A stretch of 64,000 nucleotides of DNA from Christiangramia flava JLT2011. GTDB lineage: Bacteria > Bacteroidota > Bacteroidia > Flavobacteriales > Flavobacteriaceae. A program made the position numbers and the translations under genes. The notes beneath the pieces are model-generated. The model worked only from the letters and a program-made list of their open reading frames with translations, was not told the DNA's origin and did no database searches. Position 1 is the first letter of the stretch. Each line of letters starts with the position of its first letter. The DNA is taken from positions 3,930,001 through 3,994,000 of the forward strand of contig NZ_CP016359.1 in NCBI RefSeq assembly GCF_001951155.1, written 5' to 3'. This document shows positions 27,105 to 37,237 of this stretch, piece after piece.

Positions 27105-30100
27105 ATGGCTAAGACTGTGAATGCCTTAGATTATTTACGCGAAAATTCGGATGCATTTGAGTTTTCCCAGGTTTATGGATTAGATGGTTTCCTGATCCTG
27201 GAAAACGATTTTGACAACATTATTTACGCTAACCCCAAAATTCTTCAGGTTCTGGGATACCAGAATTTGCAGGAGATCCAGGCTGCCGACCTTTTTCTTC
27301 CGGAAGAATTTCAGATGATCCATTCGGTAACCGAAAGATTTGATTTTCATCTTTTTCGAAAAGATCGCTCCAGACTTTCCGCAGAAGGAAATATCCTTCA
27401 ATTGCCATCAGAAAACAGCATGTTACTGGCCATTCGTAAGACCTGCAATAAAAAAGAGCAGGAGAATCTTCAGAAATTAAAACGGTACACCAGCATTCTC
27501 AAAGATACCGACCTGGGCGCCTGGCAATGGAATGTGCAAACGGGCGAAACCATATTCGATGAAAACTGGGCGAAATTACTGGGTTATGAACTTCAGGAAC
27601 TGGAACCTACTTCCGAAGATACCTGGCGAAAACTGGCACATCCAGAAGATCTCGCGCTCTGTGATCAGTTATTCCAGAATCACTTCAATGGGCTGACGGA
27701 TTATTACCTCAGTGAAGCCCGCATGAAGCATAAGAACGGCAATTGGGTATGGGTAAAAGACAAAGGTAAGGTCGTGAGCTGGACGCAGGACGGCAAACCT
27801 GAATGGATGGCAGGATTCCAGGAAGAGATCAGCGAGATCAAACATCGACTAGGCGTTAAAAAAATGTTCATTGACCAGGCTCCTACGGCCATTGCCATGT
27901 TCGATAATGAGATGCGCTACATCGCTGCATCCCGGAAATGGTACGAAGATTATAAACTGGAAGAAGAAGATATTACGGGAAAATCACATTATGAAATTTT
28001 TCCCAATATGCCGGAAGCCTGGAAAGTGGTTCATCAACAGTGCCTGGCAGGCGCCATCAGGAAAAAAGATGAGGATGGATTCATTAATGACCAGGGCGAA
28101 GAACAATGGATAAGTTGGGAGGTGAGACCGTGGTATACCCACGAAGACGAAATTGGCGGTATCATCATGAATACCGTGGACATCACCCGAATAAAAGAAG
28201 CTGAGAAAGAGGTTTTTGAAAAGCAGCGGATGATGGAAGCTGTTTTTTATAGTATCGACGTTGGCCTGGTTGCCTGCGATCGAAACGGCCAGCTCACGCT
28301 TTTCAATGAAGCGACCAAGAGATGGCATGGATTGCCGGCGGAACAGATTCCGCAGGAGAAATTATCAGAATATTACGGATTGTATACGGCAGACGGCAAA
28401 CGGCCGCTGGAAATGTCAGAAATTCCTTTGCTGAAAGTACTGGAAAGCGGGAAGCTAGAGAACGAAGAGATCATGATCAAGCCAAATAACGGCAAACCGA
28501 TCATTGTTTCAGTAAACGGAAAAAGGCTATTTGACGAAAATGGAGAAATAGATGGTGCCGTAGTCGCCATGCACGATATTACGAACCGGGTGGAAACTGA
28601 AGACAAACTACGAATCAGCGAGGAAGCCTTTAGAGGCGGGTTCGAGCACGCGGCAATTGGAATGGCACTGATCAGCCCGGAAGGAAAATGGCTGAAAGTG
28701 AACACGCGCCTTTGTGAGATCGTGGGATACCGGGAAGAAGAACTACGAAAACTCACTTTCCAGGATATCACGTACCCGGCAGACCTGGAATCAGACCTGC
28801 AGTTGCTGCAGGAATTGATCGCCGGGGAGCGCCAGTATTACCATATGGATAAGCGCTATTTCCATAAAAACGGGCACCTGGTGTATATTCATCTGGCCGT
28901 TTCCGTTGTACGCGATGAAAAAGGTTATCCGCTGTATTTTGTTTCGCAGATCACCGATATTACCAAGGAAAAGGTTGCTGAGCAAAAACTCCGTAAAGCC
29001 CTGGCTGAAATGGAAGGCCTTTTTGAATCGAGCACGCAGGTGAGTATCATGTCTATGAACTACGATGGCGTGATCACCTCCTTCAATACCGGGGCCGAAA
29101 ACCTTCTTGGATATGATAAGGAGGAAGTTATAGACAAACAAACGCCACTGATATTTTTCCCGGAAAAAGAGCTTCAGAAGATTTCTGAAGAGATCTTAAC
29201 TGAAACCGGGGAAAAACATGAGGGAATGGAACTGTTTCAGTACCTGGCGCAGACAAAGATGCATGACACCCGGGAGTGGACCTATATCAGAAAGAACGGA
29301 ACGACGATCCCGGTTCAATTAAGCATCACGCGTATTGAAGATGAGGGCGAAACCATCGGCTACCTGAAAGTGGCTACCAATATCAGTAAGCTGAAAGTGG
29401 TGCAGCGAGAATTATCAGAAATCCTAGACCTTACAAAAGACCAGAATGACCGACTGAAAAATTTCGCGCATATCGTGAGCCACAACCTGCGCTCCCACTC
29501 CAGCAATTTTGGGATGTTGCTGGATCTTTATATTGGGGACCATCCAGAAGAAAAAGAAAACCAGATCCTGCAAATGTTGTACAGGGCTTCTGATAACCTG
29601 AAACAAACGATCGACCATCTCAACGAGGTGACGCTAATCCATACTTCCGTAGATGAGAATCTCAAACACTTTAACCTGCATTCTTCCATTGATAAAATCC
29701 TGACTTCAGTGAATGCGCACATCCAGGAATCGGGAATTGAAGTGGAAAATCTGGTACCTCAAAATATTGAAATTCTGTCAATTAAAGCGTATCTTGACAG
29801 TATCCTTCTGAATTTCACGACCAATGCGATCAAGTACCTGGATAGTGAAAAAGACAGTTTTCTTAGGTTTTCGGCGGAAGAAACTTCCGATGAGATTCAG
29901 TTAAAAATTGAAGATAATGGCCTGGGCATCGATCTCAAAAGGCATGGTGACAAGATCTTCGGAATGTACAAAACCTTCCACCGTCATAAAGACAGCCGCG
30001 GAATTGGCCTTTTTATCACTAAAAACCAGATCGAAGCCATGGGCGGAACGATCACTGTAAAAAGTCAACCCGGTGAAGGAACCGAGTTTTTAATTAAAAT

Positions 30101-30122
30101 GAAGAAAAATCATGAAGATTGA
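27105..30122 (+). CDS. Cytoplasmic multi-PAS sensor histidine kinase
   Basis: A 1005-residue kinase with no signal peptide or membrane segment, so it senses a cytoplasmic cue. About six PAS/PAC modules follow one another (roughly 15-125, 130-245, 250-360, 370-490, 505-625, 630-755). Typical joins are EISEIKHRL, TVDITRIKEAE, MHDITNRVE and QITDITKEK. The dimerisation/phosphoacceptor helix contains NFAHIVSHNLRSHSSNF with the histidine near 788. The ATPase domain has the N box NFTTNAIKYL, G1 DNGLGIDL and G2 GIGLFITKNQIEAMGG. No residue for haem or flavin binding is recognisable. The response regulator gene overlaps its end by 11 bases, which makes an obvious pair. Confidence 0.92.
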   Translation: MAKTVNALDYLRENSDAFEFSQVYGLDGFLILENDFDNIIYANPKILQVLGYQNLQEIQAADLFLPEEFQMIHSVTERFDFHLFRKDRSRLSAEGNILQLPSENSMLLAIRKTCNKKEQENLQKLKRYTSILKDTDLGAWQWNVQTGETIFDENWAKLLGYELQELEPTSEDTWRKLAHPEDLALCDQLFQNHFNGLTDYYLSEARMKHKNGNWVWVKDKGKVVSWTQDGKPEWMAGFQEEISEIKHRLGVKKMFIDQAPTAIAMFDNEMRYIAASRKWYEDYKLEEEDITGKSHYEIFPNMPEAWKVVHQQCLAGAIRKKDEDGFINDQGEEQWISWEVRPWYTHEDEIGGIIMNTVDITRIKEAEKEVFEKQRMMEAVFYSIDVGLVACDRNGQLTLFNEATKRWHGLPAEQIPQEKLSEYYGLYTADGKRPLEMSEIPLLKVLESGKLENEEIMIKPNNGKPIIVSVNGKRLFDENGEIDGAVVAMHDITNRVETEDKLRISEEAFRGGFEHAAIGMALISPEGKWLKVNTRLCEIVGYREEELRKLTFQDITYPADLESDLQLLQELIAGERQYYHMDKRYFHKNGHLVYIHLAVSVVRDEKGYPLYFVSQITDITKEKVAEQKLRKALAEMEGLFESSTQVSIMSMNYDGVITSFNTGAENLLGYDKEEVIDKQTPLIFFPEKELQKISEEILTETGEKHEGMELFQYLAQTKMHDTREWTYIRKNGTTIPVQLSITRIEDEGETIGYLKVATNISKLKVVQRELSEILDLTKDQNDRLKNFAHIVSHNLRSHSSNFGMLLDLYIGDHPEEKENQILQMLYRASDNLKQTIDHLNEVTLIHTSVDENLKHFNLHSSIDKILTSVNAHIQESGIEVENLVPQNIEILSIKAYLDSILLNFTTNAIKYLDSEKDSFLRFSAEETSDEIQLKIEDNGLGIDLKRHGDKIFGMYKTFHRHKDSRGIGLFITKNQIEAMGGTITVKSQPGEGTEFLIKMKKNHED

Positions 30123-30528
30123 TATTGCCTGTATCATCGATGATGATCCAGTTTTTGTTTTTGGAACCAAGAAGATCATGGAACTTGCGAATTTCTCCAG
30201 CAGTATCATGGTTTTCCACAATGGCCACGAGGCCTTGCAAAACCTTAAGCCAATTATTGAAAAAGGTGAGAATATCCCGGAAGTGATTTTGCTGGACCTG
30301 AATATGCCCATCATGGATGGCTGGGAGTTCTTGGATGAGTTCATCGATATTCCTACCAGCAAACAGATCACGATCTATATCGTGACCTCATCGGTTGATC
30401 CGGCCGATTCGAAACGGGCGGAGAAGTATGATAATGTAAGCAATTACCTGGTAAAGCCTATTCGCTCAGAAGACTTGAAGAGCATTCTGGAAAATTTCAA
30501 GAACGAAACCAATATTCCCAATTCTTAA
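30112..30528 (+). CDS. Single-domain response regulator
   Basis: A 138-residue receiver domain without an output domain. The acidic pocket is CIIDDDPVF (residues 7-15), the phosphoacceptor aspartate is in LLDLNMPIMDGWEF near 63, the threonine/serine is in YIVTSSVDP near 93, and the lysine is in NYLVKPI near 115. It overlaps the kinase gene by 11 bases and is surely its partner. Output must be by protein interaction or phosphotransfer, as in CheY-like or Rcp1-like regulators. A terminator follows directly. Confidence 0.93.
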   Translation: MKIDIACIIDDDPVFVFGTKKIMELANFSSSIMVFHNGHEALQNLKPIIEKGENIPEVILLDLNMPIMDGWEFLDEFIDIPTSKQITIYIVTSSVDPADSKRAEKYDNVSNYLVKPIRSEDLKSILENFKNETNIPNS

Positions 30529-30549
30529 AAACTTACTGGAAAGACATAA

Positions 30550-30575
30550 AAAAACCTCCCAGTTGGGAGGTTTTT
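30550..30575. terminator. Bidirectional terminator between response regulator and rpsA
   Basis: Perfect 11-bp stem AAAAACCTCCC / GGGAGGTTTTT with loop AGTT. It serves both convergent genes. Confidence 0.92.
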
Positions 30576-30601
30576 CATTTTATAAACTTCTGGAAAAGTG
30601 A

Positions 30602-32455
30602 TTAATTCTTTCCTTCCATTTTGTCTTTCAATGCCTGAAGATCAGCGTTCACATCACCAATAGTTGTTTTCTCCTGGTTTTGTGCAGCCGCTTTTTTAGC
30701 GTTTTGCTTCACGATCTTCTGCTCTTCTTCTCTGTGGATTGCAGCGTGAGAAGCTACCACTCTTTTGAATTCTTTGTTGAATTCAATGATCTGGAATTCT
30801 GCTTCTTCACCTTTCTTCAGTTTGCTTCCATCTTCTTTCTCAAGGTGTCTTTGCGGTACGAACGCAGTGATATCCTCGTTGAAATCTATAGTAGCTCCTT
30901 TGTCTACGATCTCAGCAATCTTAGCAGTGTGCTTGGTTCCAACTCCGAAATCATCTTCGTATTTATCCCAAGGGTTGTCTTCGATTTGCTTGTGACCTAG
31001 AGAAAGTTTTCTTCCTTCTACATCCAATTCAAGAACTACTACTTCAAGCTCGTCACCTACGTTACAGAACTCAGATGGGTGCTTGATCTTCTTGGTCCAA
31101 GAAAGGTCAGAGATATAGATCAATCCGTCGATTCCTTCTTCCAGTTCTACGAAAACACCGAAGTTGGTGAAGTTACGTACGATACCGGTGTGCTTAGAAC
31201 CAACAGGGTATTTCGAAGTAATATCAGTCCATGGATCTGGAGTCAATTGCTTGATACCAAGAGACATTTTTCTGTCTTCTCTGTCCAAAGTAAGGATCTG
31301 AGCTTCTACTTCATCACCAACATTTACGAAATCCTGAGCAGATCTCAAGTGAGTGCTCCAAGACATTTCAGAAACGTGGATCAATCCTTCAACACCTTCA
31401 GCAACTTCGATAAACGCACCGTAATCAGCAATTACCACTACTTTACCTTTCACGTTGTCACCAACTTTCAGGTCTTCGCTAAGGGCATCCCATGGGTGCT
31501 GGCTCAACTGTTTAAGACCAAGCTGAATTCTTGTCTTAGACTCATCGAAGTCAAGAATTACAACGTTCAGTTTTTGATCAAGTTCAACGATCTCATTTGG
31601 ATGGTTGATACGTGACCAGCTAAGATCAGTAATGTGGATAAGTCCATCAACACCTCCAAGGTCAACGAATACACCGTAAGAAGTGATATTCTTAACAGTA
31701 CCTTCCAGTACCTGACCTTTTTCAAGCTGCCCGATGATCTCTTTCTTCTGCTCTTCGATATCTGCTTCGATAAGCGCTTTGTGAGATACCACAACGTTTT
31801 TGAATTCGTGGTTGATCTTCACCACTTTGAATTCCATGTTCTTACCAACGTAAGCATCGTAATCACGAATTGGCTTCACATCGATCTGCGATCCTGGAAG
31901 GAAAGCTTCGATACCAAATACGTCTACGATCATACCACCTTTGGTACGACATTTAATAAATCCGTTCACAACAAGGCTTTCATCATGAGCTTTGTTAACA
32001 CGCTCCCAAGCCTTGATTACACGAGCCTTACGGTGAGAAAGAACTAATTGACCGGTTGCGTCTTCACGAACATCGATCAAAACTTCTACGTCATCTCCTA
32101 CTTTAAGGTCTGGATTATAACGGAATTCGTTCAGAGAAATAACTCCTTCACTCTTTGCGTTGATATCGATAATTGCATCACGGTCGGTGATATTGATCAC
32201 TTTTCCGGTTACAACTTCATCATCTAAAGTGTCTACGAAATTCTCTTCAACTAGCTTTTCAAATTCTTCCAGCTTCTCATCATCGATAGGATCAATTCCT
32301 TCTTCGTAGTTGTGCCAGTTGAATTCTTTTAGGAACTTCTCAGGGTTTTCCTGTTGTTTTTCAACTTCAGGTTGAGAATCTGTAGCCATTCCAGCTACAT
32401 CCTGTACTTCTAGCTCAGCATTTTGAGCTTCTTTGTTTTTAGTTTCTTCAGCCAT
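30602..32455 (-). CDS. rpsA: 30S ribosomal protein S1
   Basis: A 617-residue S1 protein that binds mRNA and brings it to the 30S subunit. After an acidic N-terminal extension (about 1-65) come six S1/OB-type domains. Each has the GxVxxIxxxGxFVxLxxGVxGLIHxSxxSW pattern, seen clearly as SYGVFVDLGGVDGLIHITDLSW, DYGAFIEVAEGVEGLIHVSEMSW and NFGVFVELEEGIDGLIYISDLSW (quoted in parts). The lysine-rich tail is typical of Bacteroidota. Bacteroidota initiate translation with little Shine-Dalgarno use, so S1 is especially important. It has its own promoter and a 5' leader of about 125 nt. Confidence 0.96.
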   Translation of the reverse strand: MAEETKNKEAQNAELEVQDVAGMATDSQPEVEKQQENPEKFLKEFNWHNYEEGIDPIDDEKLEEFEKLVEENFVDTLDDEVVTGKVINITDRDAIIDINAKSEGVISLNEFRYNPDLKVGDDVEVLIDVREDATGQLVLSHRKARVIKAWERVNKAHDESLVVNGFIKCRTKGGMIVDVFGIEAFLPGSQIDVKPIRDYDAYVGKNMEFKVVKINHEFKNVVVSHKALIEADIEEQKKEIIGQLEKGQVLEGTVKNITSYGVFVDLGGVDGLIHITDLSWSRINHPNEIVELDQKLNVVILDFDESKTRIQLGLKQLSQHPWDALSEDLKVGDNVKGKVVVIADYGAFIEVAEGVEGLIHVSEMSWSTHLRSAQDFVNVGDEVEAQILTLDREDRKMSLGIKQLTPDPWTDITSKYPVGSKHTGIVRNFTNFGVFVELEEGIDGLIYISDLSWTKKIKHPSEFCNVGDELEVVVLELDVEGRKLSLGHKQIEDNPWDKYEDDFGVGTKHTAKIAEIVDKGATIDFNEDITAFVPQRHLEKEDGSKLKKGEEAEFQIIEFNKEFKRVVASHAAIHREEEQKIVKQNAKKAAAQNQEKTTIGDVNADLQALKDKMEGKN

Positions 32456-32547
32456 TACTGACTTAAAAATTTGTATCCTGTAAGTACTTCGGAAATCATT
32501 ACTGCGGAATGCACTACAGAAGATGTTTTACATTTTTGATTATCAAA

Positions 32548-32580
32548 CCTTTTTGAATTTCCGTTCTTCCGTCAAAAAGG
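32548..32580 (-). promoter_or_regulatory. 5'-terminal hairpin of the rpsA leader
   Basis: On the minus strand CCTTTTTGA (32572-32580) pairs perfectly with TCAAAAAGG (32548-32556) around a 15-nt purine-rich loop. The predicted transcription start is about 32579, so the hairpin would form the very 5' end of the rpsA mRNA. It may act in stability or S1 autoregulation; this is inferred. Confidence 0.55.
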
Positions 32581-32584
32581 AGTG

Positions 32585-32614
32585 CAAAAATACAACGAAA
32601 TTTCCTTTTATCAA
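32585..32614 (-). promoter_or_regulatory. rpsA promoter
   Basis: On the minus strand TTG (32612-32614), 19 bases, then TATTTTTG (32585-32592). This is an exact match to the Bacteroidota sigma-A consensus TTG-N19-TAnnTTTG. It lies between the MFS stop and rpsA. Confidence 0.8.
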
Positions 32615-32632
32615 ATGTCTTTCCCACTAATT

Positions 32633-33799
32633 TTAAGCAGATTGCTTTTTCCGAAGACTCAAATGAAAAATAACGATCAGAATAGTAAAAAACAGGCCGA
32701 GACTCGCCACACCAGTCCACCTGAAATACTCCCAGGCATAAGCGCCTGTGGTAGTTCCAAGGGCCCCGCCAATGAAATAGCCAACCATATAAATAGTATT
32801 GATCCTGTTACGAGCCTCGGGATTCCGTGAGAAAATGATGTTCTGATTCGTGATGTGCAGTGATTGCAGCCCCATATCCATCAGTAAAACACCTATTATG
32901 ATCCCAATTATTGAAAATGCGGAAAATTCAAAAATAATCCAGGCCAGGAGCATGGTTAAACTGGCAAAAAGAATGAGCCGGTTTTTATTCATTTGATCGC
33001 TTAGCTTGCCAATGTAGGTCGCTGCCACCGCTCCACCAATCCCGAGAACTCCAAAAGTCCCGGTGATTCCGCTGCCATAGCCAAAATTTTCTTCCATTAA
33101 AAATACCAGGGTAGTCCAGAATGCGCTGAAACCGGCAAAACCAAGACCTCCACGAATGGCGGCCAGTCTTACGGCATTTTCAGATCTCAGGTAACCGAAT
33201 AGCGACCTCATTAATTGCCAGTACGAACCCTTAAAATCTGGAAGCAGCTCCGGAAGTTTCCATTTCAGCAAGACCCAATAGACCAACATCATTCCGGCGG
33301 CGATATAGTACATACTGCGCCAGCCGAAAAATTCTCCTATATATCCGCTGATAAAGCGACTACCTAAAATTCCAATCAGCAGGCCGCTCATTACAATCCC
33401 GATCGCCCGCCCTCGGTTATCATCATCGGCCAGCTGGGCGGCCATCGGCACAAATACCTGAGGTACGACGCAGGAAAAGCCCACAAGAAATCCGCAAACT
33501 ATTAAAATGGGAAGACTTGGAGAAAGTGCCATTCCCAAAAGACTGGCAACTATTAGGACAAAAACTGTCAATACCATTTTCTTCCGTGGTAATTTATCCC
33601 CGAGCGGAATAATGAACAATAACCCGAAAGCATAACCCAGCTGTGTAAATAGTGGAATATTGCTCACTTCTGATTCTGAAACACCAAAATCTTTGGCGAT
33701 GAGACTTAGAAGAGGCTGATTGTAATAATTATTGGCGACCACCAGGCCAGCGCCGGCAGCCATCAGGTATAAAACGGAGTTGCTGAGCTTTTGCGGCAT
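32633..33799 (-). CDS. MFS transporter
   Basis: A 388-residue major facilitator protein with twelve predicted membrane helices. The conserved loop between helices 2 and 3 reads GDKLPRKKMVL (family motif G-D-R/K-x-G/P-R-R/K). It belongs to the drug/metabolite efflux-type MFS with short loops (YybF/Bcr-like appearance), but the substrate is unknown. Its ATG is six bases after cmk, so it is co-transcribed with cmk and separates cmk from rpsA, which are direct neighbours in many bacteria. Confidence 0.87.
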   Translation of the reverse strand: MPQKLSNSVLYLMAAGAGLVVANNYYNQPLLSLIAKDFGVSESEVSNIPLFTQLGYAFGLLFIIPLGDKLPRKKMVLTVFVLIVASLLGMALSPSLPILIVCGFLVGFSCVVPQVFVPMAAQLADDDNRGRAIGIVMSGLLIGILGSRFISGYIGEFFGWRSMYYIAAGMMLVYWVLLKWKLPELLPDFKGSYWQLMRSLFGYLRSENAVRLAAIRGGLGFAGFSAFWTTLVFLMEENFGYGSGITGTFGVLGIGGAVAATYIGKLSDQMNKNRLILFASLTMLLAWIIFEFSAFSIIGIIIGVLLMDMGLQSLHITNQNIIFSRNPEARNRINTIYMVGYFIGGALGTTTGAYAWEYFRWTGVASLGLFFTILIVIFHLSLRKKQSA

Positions 33800-33805
33800 C
33801 CCTTT

Positions 33806-34498
33806 TTAGGAATCGATACGATCTTTGGCCAAATGGAGCATTTTCTGGTAAACTTCCTCCACGCTAATCCCGGAGGTATCAATCTCTACTGCATCTTCTG
33901 CCTTACGCAGAGGAGAATCTTCACGGGTACTATCCACAAAATCACGGTCTTTCACATTCTTCAGCACTTCTTCATATTCCACCTCATCACCGCGAGACTT
34001 CAATTCATCAAAGCGCCTAGTCGCCCGTTCTTCCGTAGAAGCGGTCATGAAAATCTTTAATTCGGCATCGGGAAAAACCACGGTTCCAATATCGCGCCCA
34101 TCCATGATCACTCCTTTATCTTTCCCCATTTCCTTCTGTTGCTCCACAAGCATTTTTCTTACCTGTGGCACAGCTGCCACCTTGCTCACCTGGTTGGAGA
34201 CTTCCATATACCGTATCTCTTTTTCCACATTTTCAGCATTCAGGTACATCTCCCCAAAACCCAGGTCTTCATTAAAATGAAACTTCAGATTAATAAAAGG
34301 CAAATGCCGAATGATCGCTTCTTCATCAAAACTACCATCAGAAACGAATACTTTTCGCATCATGTAAAGAGTGACGGCGCGATACATGGCACCGGTATCA
34401 ACGTATACATAATTGAGTTCTTTAGCCAGCCTTTTAGCCACAGTGCTTTTACCTGTAGAAGAAAACCCGTCAATAGCGATGGTAATTTTTTTGCTCAT
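33806..34498 (-). CDS. cmk: Cytidylate kinase
   Basis: A 230-residue (d)CMP kinase. The P-loop is AIDGFSSTGKSTVAKRLAKEL at residues 8-28 (GxxxxGKS). Next come YVDTGAMYRAVTLYM, the CMP-binding insert with GVIMDGRDIGTVVFPDA near 130, and the lid arginines in MTASTEERATRRFDE. The length is that of the long bacterial CMPK. It is followed on the minus strand by the MFS gene and then rpsA. Confidence 0.95.
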   Translation of the reverse strand: MSKKITIAIDGFSSTGKSTVAKRLAKELNYVYVDTGAMYRAVTLYMMRKVFVSDGSFDEEAIIRHLPFINLKFHFNEDLGFGEMYLNAENVEKEIRYMEVSNQVSKVAAVPQVRKMLVEQQKEMGKDKGVIMDGRDIGTVVFPDAELKIFMTASTEERATRRFDELKSRGDEVEYEEVLKNVKDRDFVDSTREDSPLRKAEDAVEIDTSGISVEEVYQKMLHLAKDRIDS

Positions 34499-34549
34499 AT
34501 AATTTTTTGAAGACTACAAAGTTACTTTTTCCTGAAGGAAACAGAAATT

Positions 34550-34576
34550 AAAAAGCCTCCTTTCGGAGGCCTTTTT
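34550..34576 (-). terminator. Terminator after lon
   Basis: GCCTCC-TTTC-GGAGGC stem with one bulged C and flanking A5/T5 runs. It begins just past the lon stop on the minus strand. Confidence 0.85.
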
Positions 34577-34577
34577 G

Positions 34578-37028
34578 CTATAATTCTTTAGCGTTTTTCA
34601 CTTTTTCATCGGTGATCGCAATATTAATGACCTCGCTCATTTCCTTAACATAGTGGAATGTAAGACCTTTCAAATATTCTTCCTTGATCTCCTCGATATC
34701 GCGTTTATTATCTTCACAGAGGATGATTTCCTTGATCCTCGCCCTCTTGGCAGCCAGGATTTTCTCTTTGATCCCGCCCACTGGCAGCACTTTTCCTCGT
34801 AAAGTGATCTCACCGGTCATGGCAATGCTCTTCTTCACTTTTTTCTGCGTAAACAGGCTTACTAGCGACGTGAGCATCGTGATACCGGCACTTGGACCGT
34901 CTTTAGGAGTAGCGCCTTCCGGAACGTGAATATGCACATTATATTTATCAAAAACCGATGGATCCAGGTTCAGTGTCTCGGCATTGGCCTTGATATATTC
35001 CATGGCGATCGTTGCCGATTCTTTCATCACTTTTCCAAGGTTTCCGGTAATATTCAGGTTTCCTTTTCCTTTAGAGAGTATGGATTCGATGAACAGAATA
35101 TCCCCGCCTACCTGTGTCCAGGCCAGCCCGGTGACCACACCTGCAACATCATTGTTTTCGTATTTATCGCGCTCCAGTCTTGGACTGCCCAGGATATCCA
35201 ACACATCCTCATCAGTAATCTTTACGTTGTACTCCTCCTCCATCGCGATATTCTTCGCGGCGAAACGAACTACCTTCGCTATCTGTTTTTCAAGACCTCG
35301 CACTCCAGATTCCCTGGTATAACCTTCCACGATCTTTTCCAGCTGTTTTTTCCCAATCTTCAGGTGTTCCGAAGAAAGCCCGTGTTCTTCCAGTTGCTTC
35401 GGAAGCAAATGACGTTTGGCGATCTGTACTTTTTCTTCGATTGTATAACCGGTCACATTAATGATTTCCATACGGTCTCTCAATGCCGGCTGAATGGTAC
35501 TCAGGGAATTACAGGTTGCAATGAACATCACTTTGGAAAGATCAAATCCCATTTCCAGGAAATTGTCATGAAAATCACTGTTTTGTTCAGGATCCAGTAC
35601 CTCGAGTAAAGCTGAAGACGGATCTCCAGCATTCCCAATACTGAGTTTATCAATTTCATCCAGCACAAACACCGGATTGCTCGTCCCTGCTTTTTTCAAG
35701 CTCTGGATGATACGGCCGGGCATAGCTCCGATATAGGTTTTTCGATGTCCGCGAATCTCCGCTTCATCTCTCAATCCTCCCAATGAAATCCGCACATATT
35801 CTCTTCCCAGCGCTTCCGCAACCGATTTTCCAAGGGATGTTTTACCAACCCCCGGAGGGCCGTAGAGACAAAGAATTGGCGATTTCATATCATTTCGCAG
35901 TTTTAATACTGCCAAATATTCAATGATTCGTTTCTTAACATCGTCCAATCCATAATGATCCCGATCCAGAATTTTTTTGGCTCGTTTGAGATCAAATTTA
36001 TCCTTACTGAATTCGTTCCAGGGCAAATCCAGGAACAAGTCCAGGTAATTTCGCTGAATGGAATATTCCGCTACCTGCGGATTCATACGCTGCATTTTGG
36101 ACAATTCCTTCTCAAAATGTTGCTGTACATTTTCATCCCATTGCTTGGATTTTGCTCGCTCGCGCATTTCCTCGATTTCCCCCTCATGGGAAACACCTCC
36201 CAGCTCTTCCTGGATGGTCTTCATTTGTTGGTGAAGAAAATATTCCCGCTGCTGCTGGCTCATATCACTTTGAACCTTGCTCTGAATATCATTTTTGAGT
36301 TCCAGTTTCTGGTACTCGGTATTCATATGCTTTAGCGTCGCGAGAGCGCGTTCCTTCAGGTCATTGATCTCTAAAAGCTTCTGTTTTTCCTCAACCGTAA
36401 GGTTCATGTTGGAAGACACGAAGTTGATCAGGAAGGAGTTGCTTTCAATATTTTTAATGGCAAAAGAAGCTTCCGAAGGAATGTTCGGGCTCCCCTTGAT
36501 GATTTGTAAAGCCAGGTCTTTGATAGAATCGATGATCGCATTGAATTCCGCATTTTCCTTTTCAGGCTTTTCTTCAGGCACTTCCGTGACCGTAGCGTTC
36601 ATATACGGCTCTTCTGTCACAACCTGCGTGATCTGGAAACGTTTTTTCCCCTGGATGATCACGGTCGTATTTCCATCGGGCATTTTCAAAACCCTGAGAA
36701 TCCTTGCCACTACCCCAACTTTATTGATATCTTTCGCGCTAGGGTTTTCAACCGATTCATCTTTTTGTGAAACAACACCGATGATTTTACTGCCGTTATT
36801 CGCCTCGTTTATTAGCTTAATAGACGTATCTCTTCCGGCAGTGATTGGAATTACCACACCAGGAAAAAGTACCGTATTTCTCAAGGGTAGAATGGGCAGG
36901 GTTTCGGGAAGATTTTCCCGGTTTATCTCTTCTTCATCTTCAGGTGTCATTAATGGGATAAGATCCGCATCTTCGTCTATTCCCTGAAATGACAAACTGT
37001 CAATATTTGTAAATTTAGTTTTGGCCAT
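34578..37028 (-). CDS. lon: ATP-dependent protease Lon (LonA)
   Basis: An 816-residue Lon protease. The order is N-terminal substrate-binding LAN domain ([19 protein letters not shown] near 45), coiled helices, an AAA+ domain with Walker [16 protein letters not shown] near 385 and Walker [11 protein letters not shown] near 450, and the C-terminal serine-lysine protease domain. The catalytic serine is in [11 protein letters not shown] near 700 and the lysine in the [13 protein letters not shown] block. Full length. No obvious heat-shock operator was recognised upstream; the 209-bp region to the sigma-factor gene holds the divergent promoters. Confidence 0.97.
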   Translation of the reverse strand: MAKTKFTNIDSLSFQGIDEDADLIPLMTPEDEEEINRENLPETLPILPLRNTVLFPGVVIPITAGRDTSIKLINEANNGSKIIGVVSQKDESVENPSAKDINKVGVVARILRVLKMPDGNTTVIIQGKKRFQITQVVTEEPYMNATVTEVPEEKPEKENAEFNAIIDSIKDLALQIIKGSPNIPSEASFAIKNIESNSFLINFVSSNMNLTVEEKQKLLEINDLKERALATLKHMNTEYQKLELKNDIQSKVQSDMSQQQREYFLHQQMKTIQEELGGVSHEGEIEEMRERAKSKQWDENVQQHFEKELSKMQRMNPQVAEYSIQRNYLDLFLDLPWNEFSKDKFDLKRAKKILDRDHYGLDDVKKRIIEYLAVLKLRNDMKSPILCLYGPPGVGKTSLGKSVAEALGREYVRISLGGLRDEAEIRGHRKTYIGAMPGRIIQSLKKAGTSNPVFVLDEIDKLSIGNAGDPSSALLEVLDPEQNSDFHDNFLEMGFDLSKVMFIATCNSLSTIQPALRDRMEIINVTGYTIEEKVQIAKRHLLPKQLEEHGLSSEHLKIGKKQLEKIVEGYTRESGVRGLEKQIAKVVRFAAKNIAMEEEYNVKITDEDVLDILGSPRLERDKYENNDVAGVVTGLAWTQVGGDILFIESILSKGKGNLNITGNLGKVMKESATIAMEYIKANAETLNLDPSVFDKYNVHIHVPEGATPKDGPSAGITMLTSLVSLFTQKKVKKSIAMTGEITLRGKVLPVGGIKEKILAAKRARIKEIILCEDNKRDIEEIKEEYLKGLTFHYVKEMSEVINIAITDEKVKNAKEL

Positions 37029-37237
37029 AATCTTTTTTAAGTCAAACTGTCACCAGGACAATCTGTACAATTTCTTTTCAGATTCCTGAAATCCCCTGCA
37101 AATAAAACATTTGGGAGATTTTAGCTATTTTTCATTTTAATTATTCAATTCCTGTGCCATGCTTTTTTTAAAAATTTCTGCGGAAAGTGTAACAATTTAA
37201 AATGAATCCCATCTTTACTACAGAAACCAAGTTTTAA

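Noticed and set aside
30680..32047. Open frames on the plus strand opposite rpsA (up to 178 codons)
   Set aside because: They are mirrors of the S1 repeat coding sequence with no start context or recognisable product.
34926..36987. Open frames of 227 and 230 codons opposite lon
   Set aside because: They are antisense to a clear, full-length lon gene. The products have no domain and match no family pattern.
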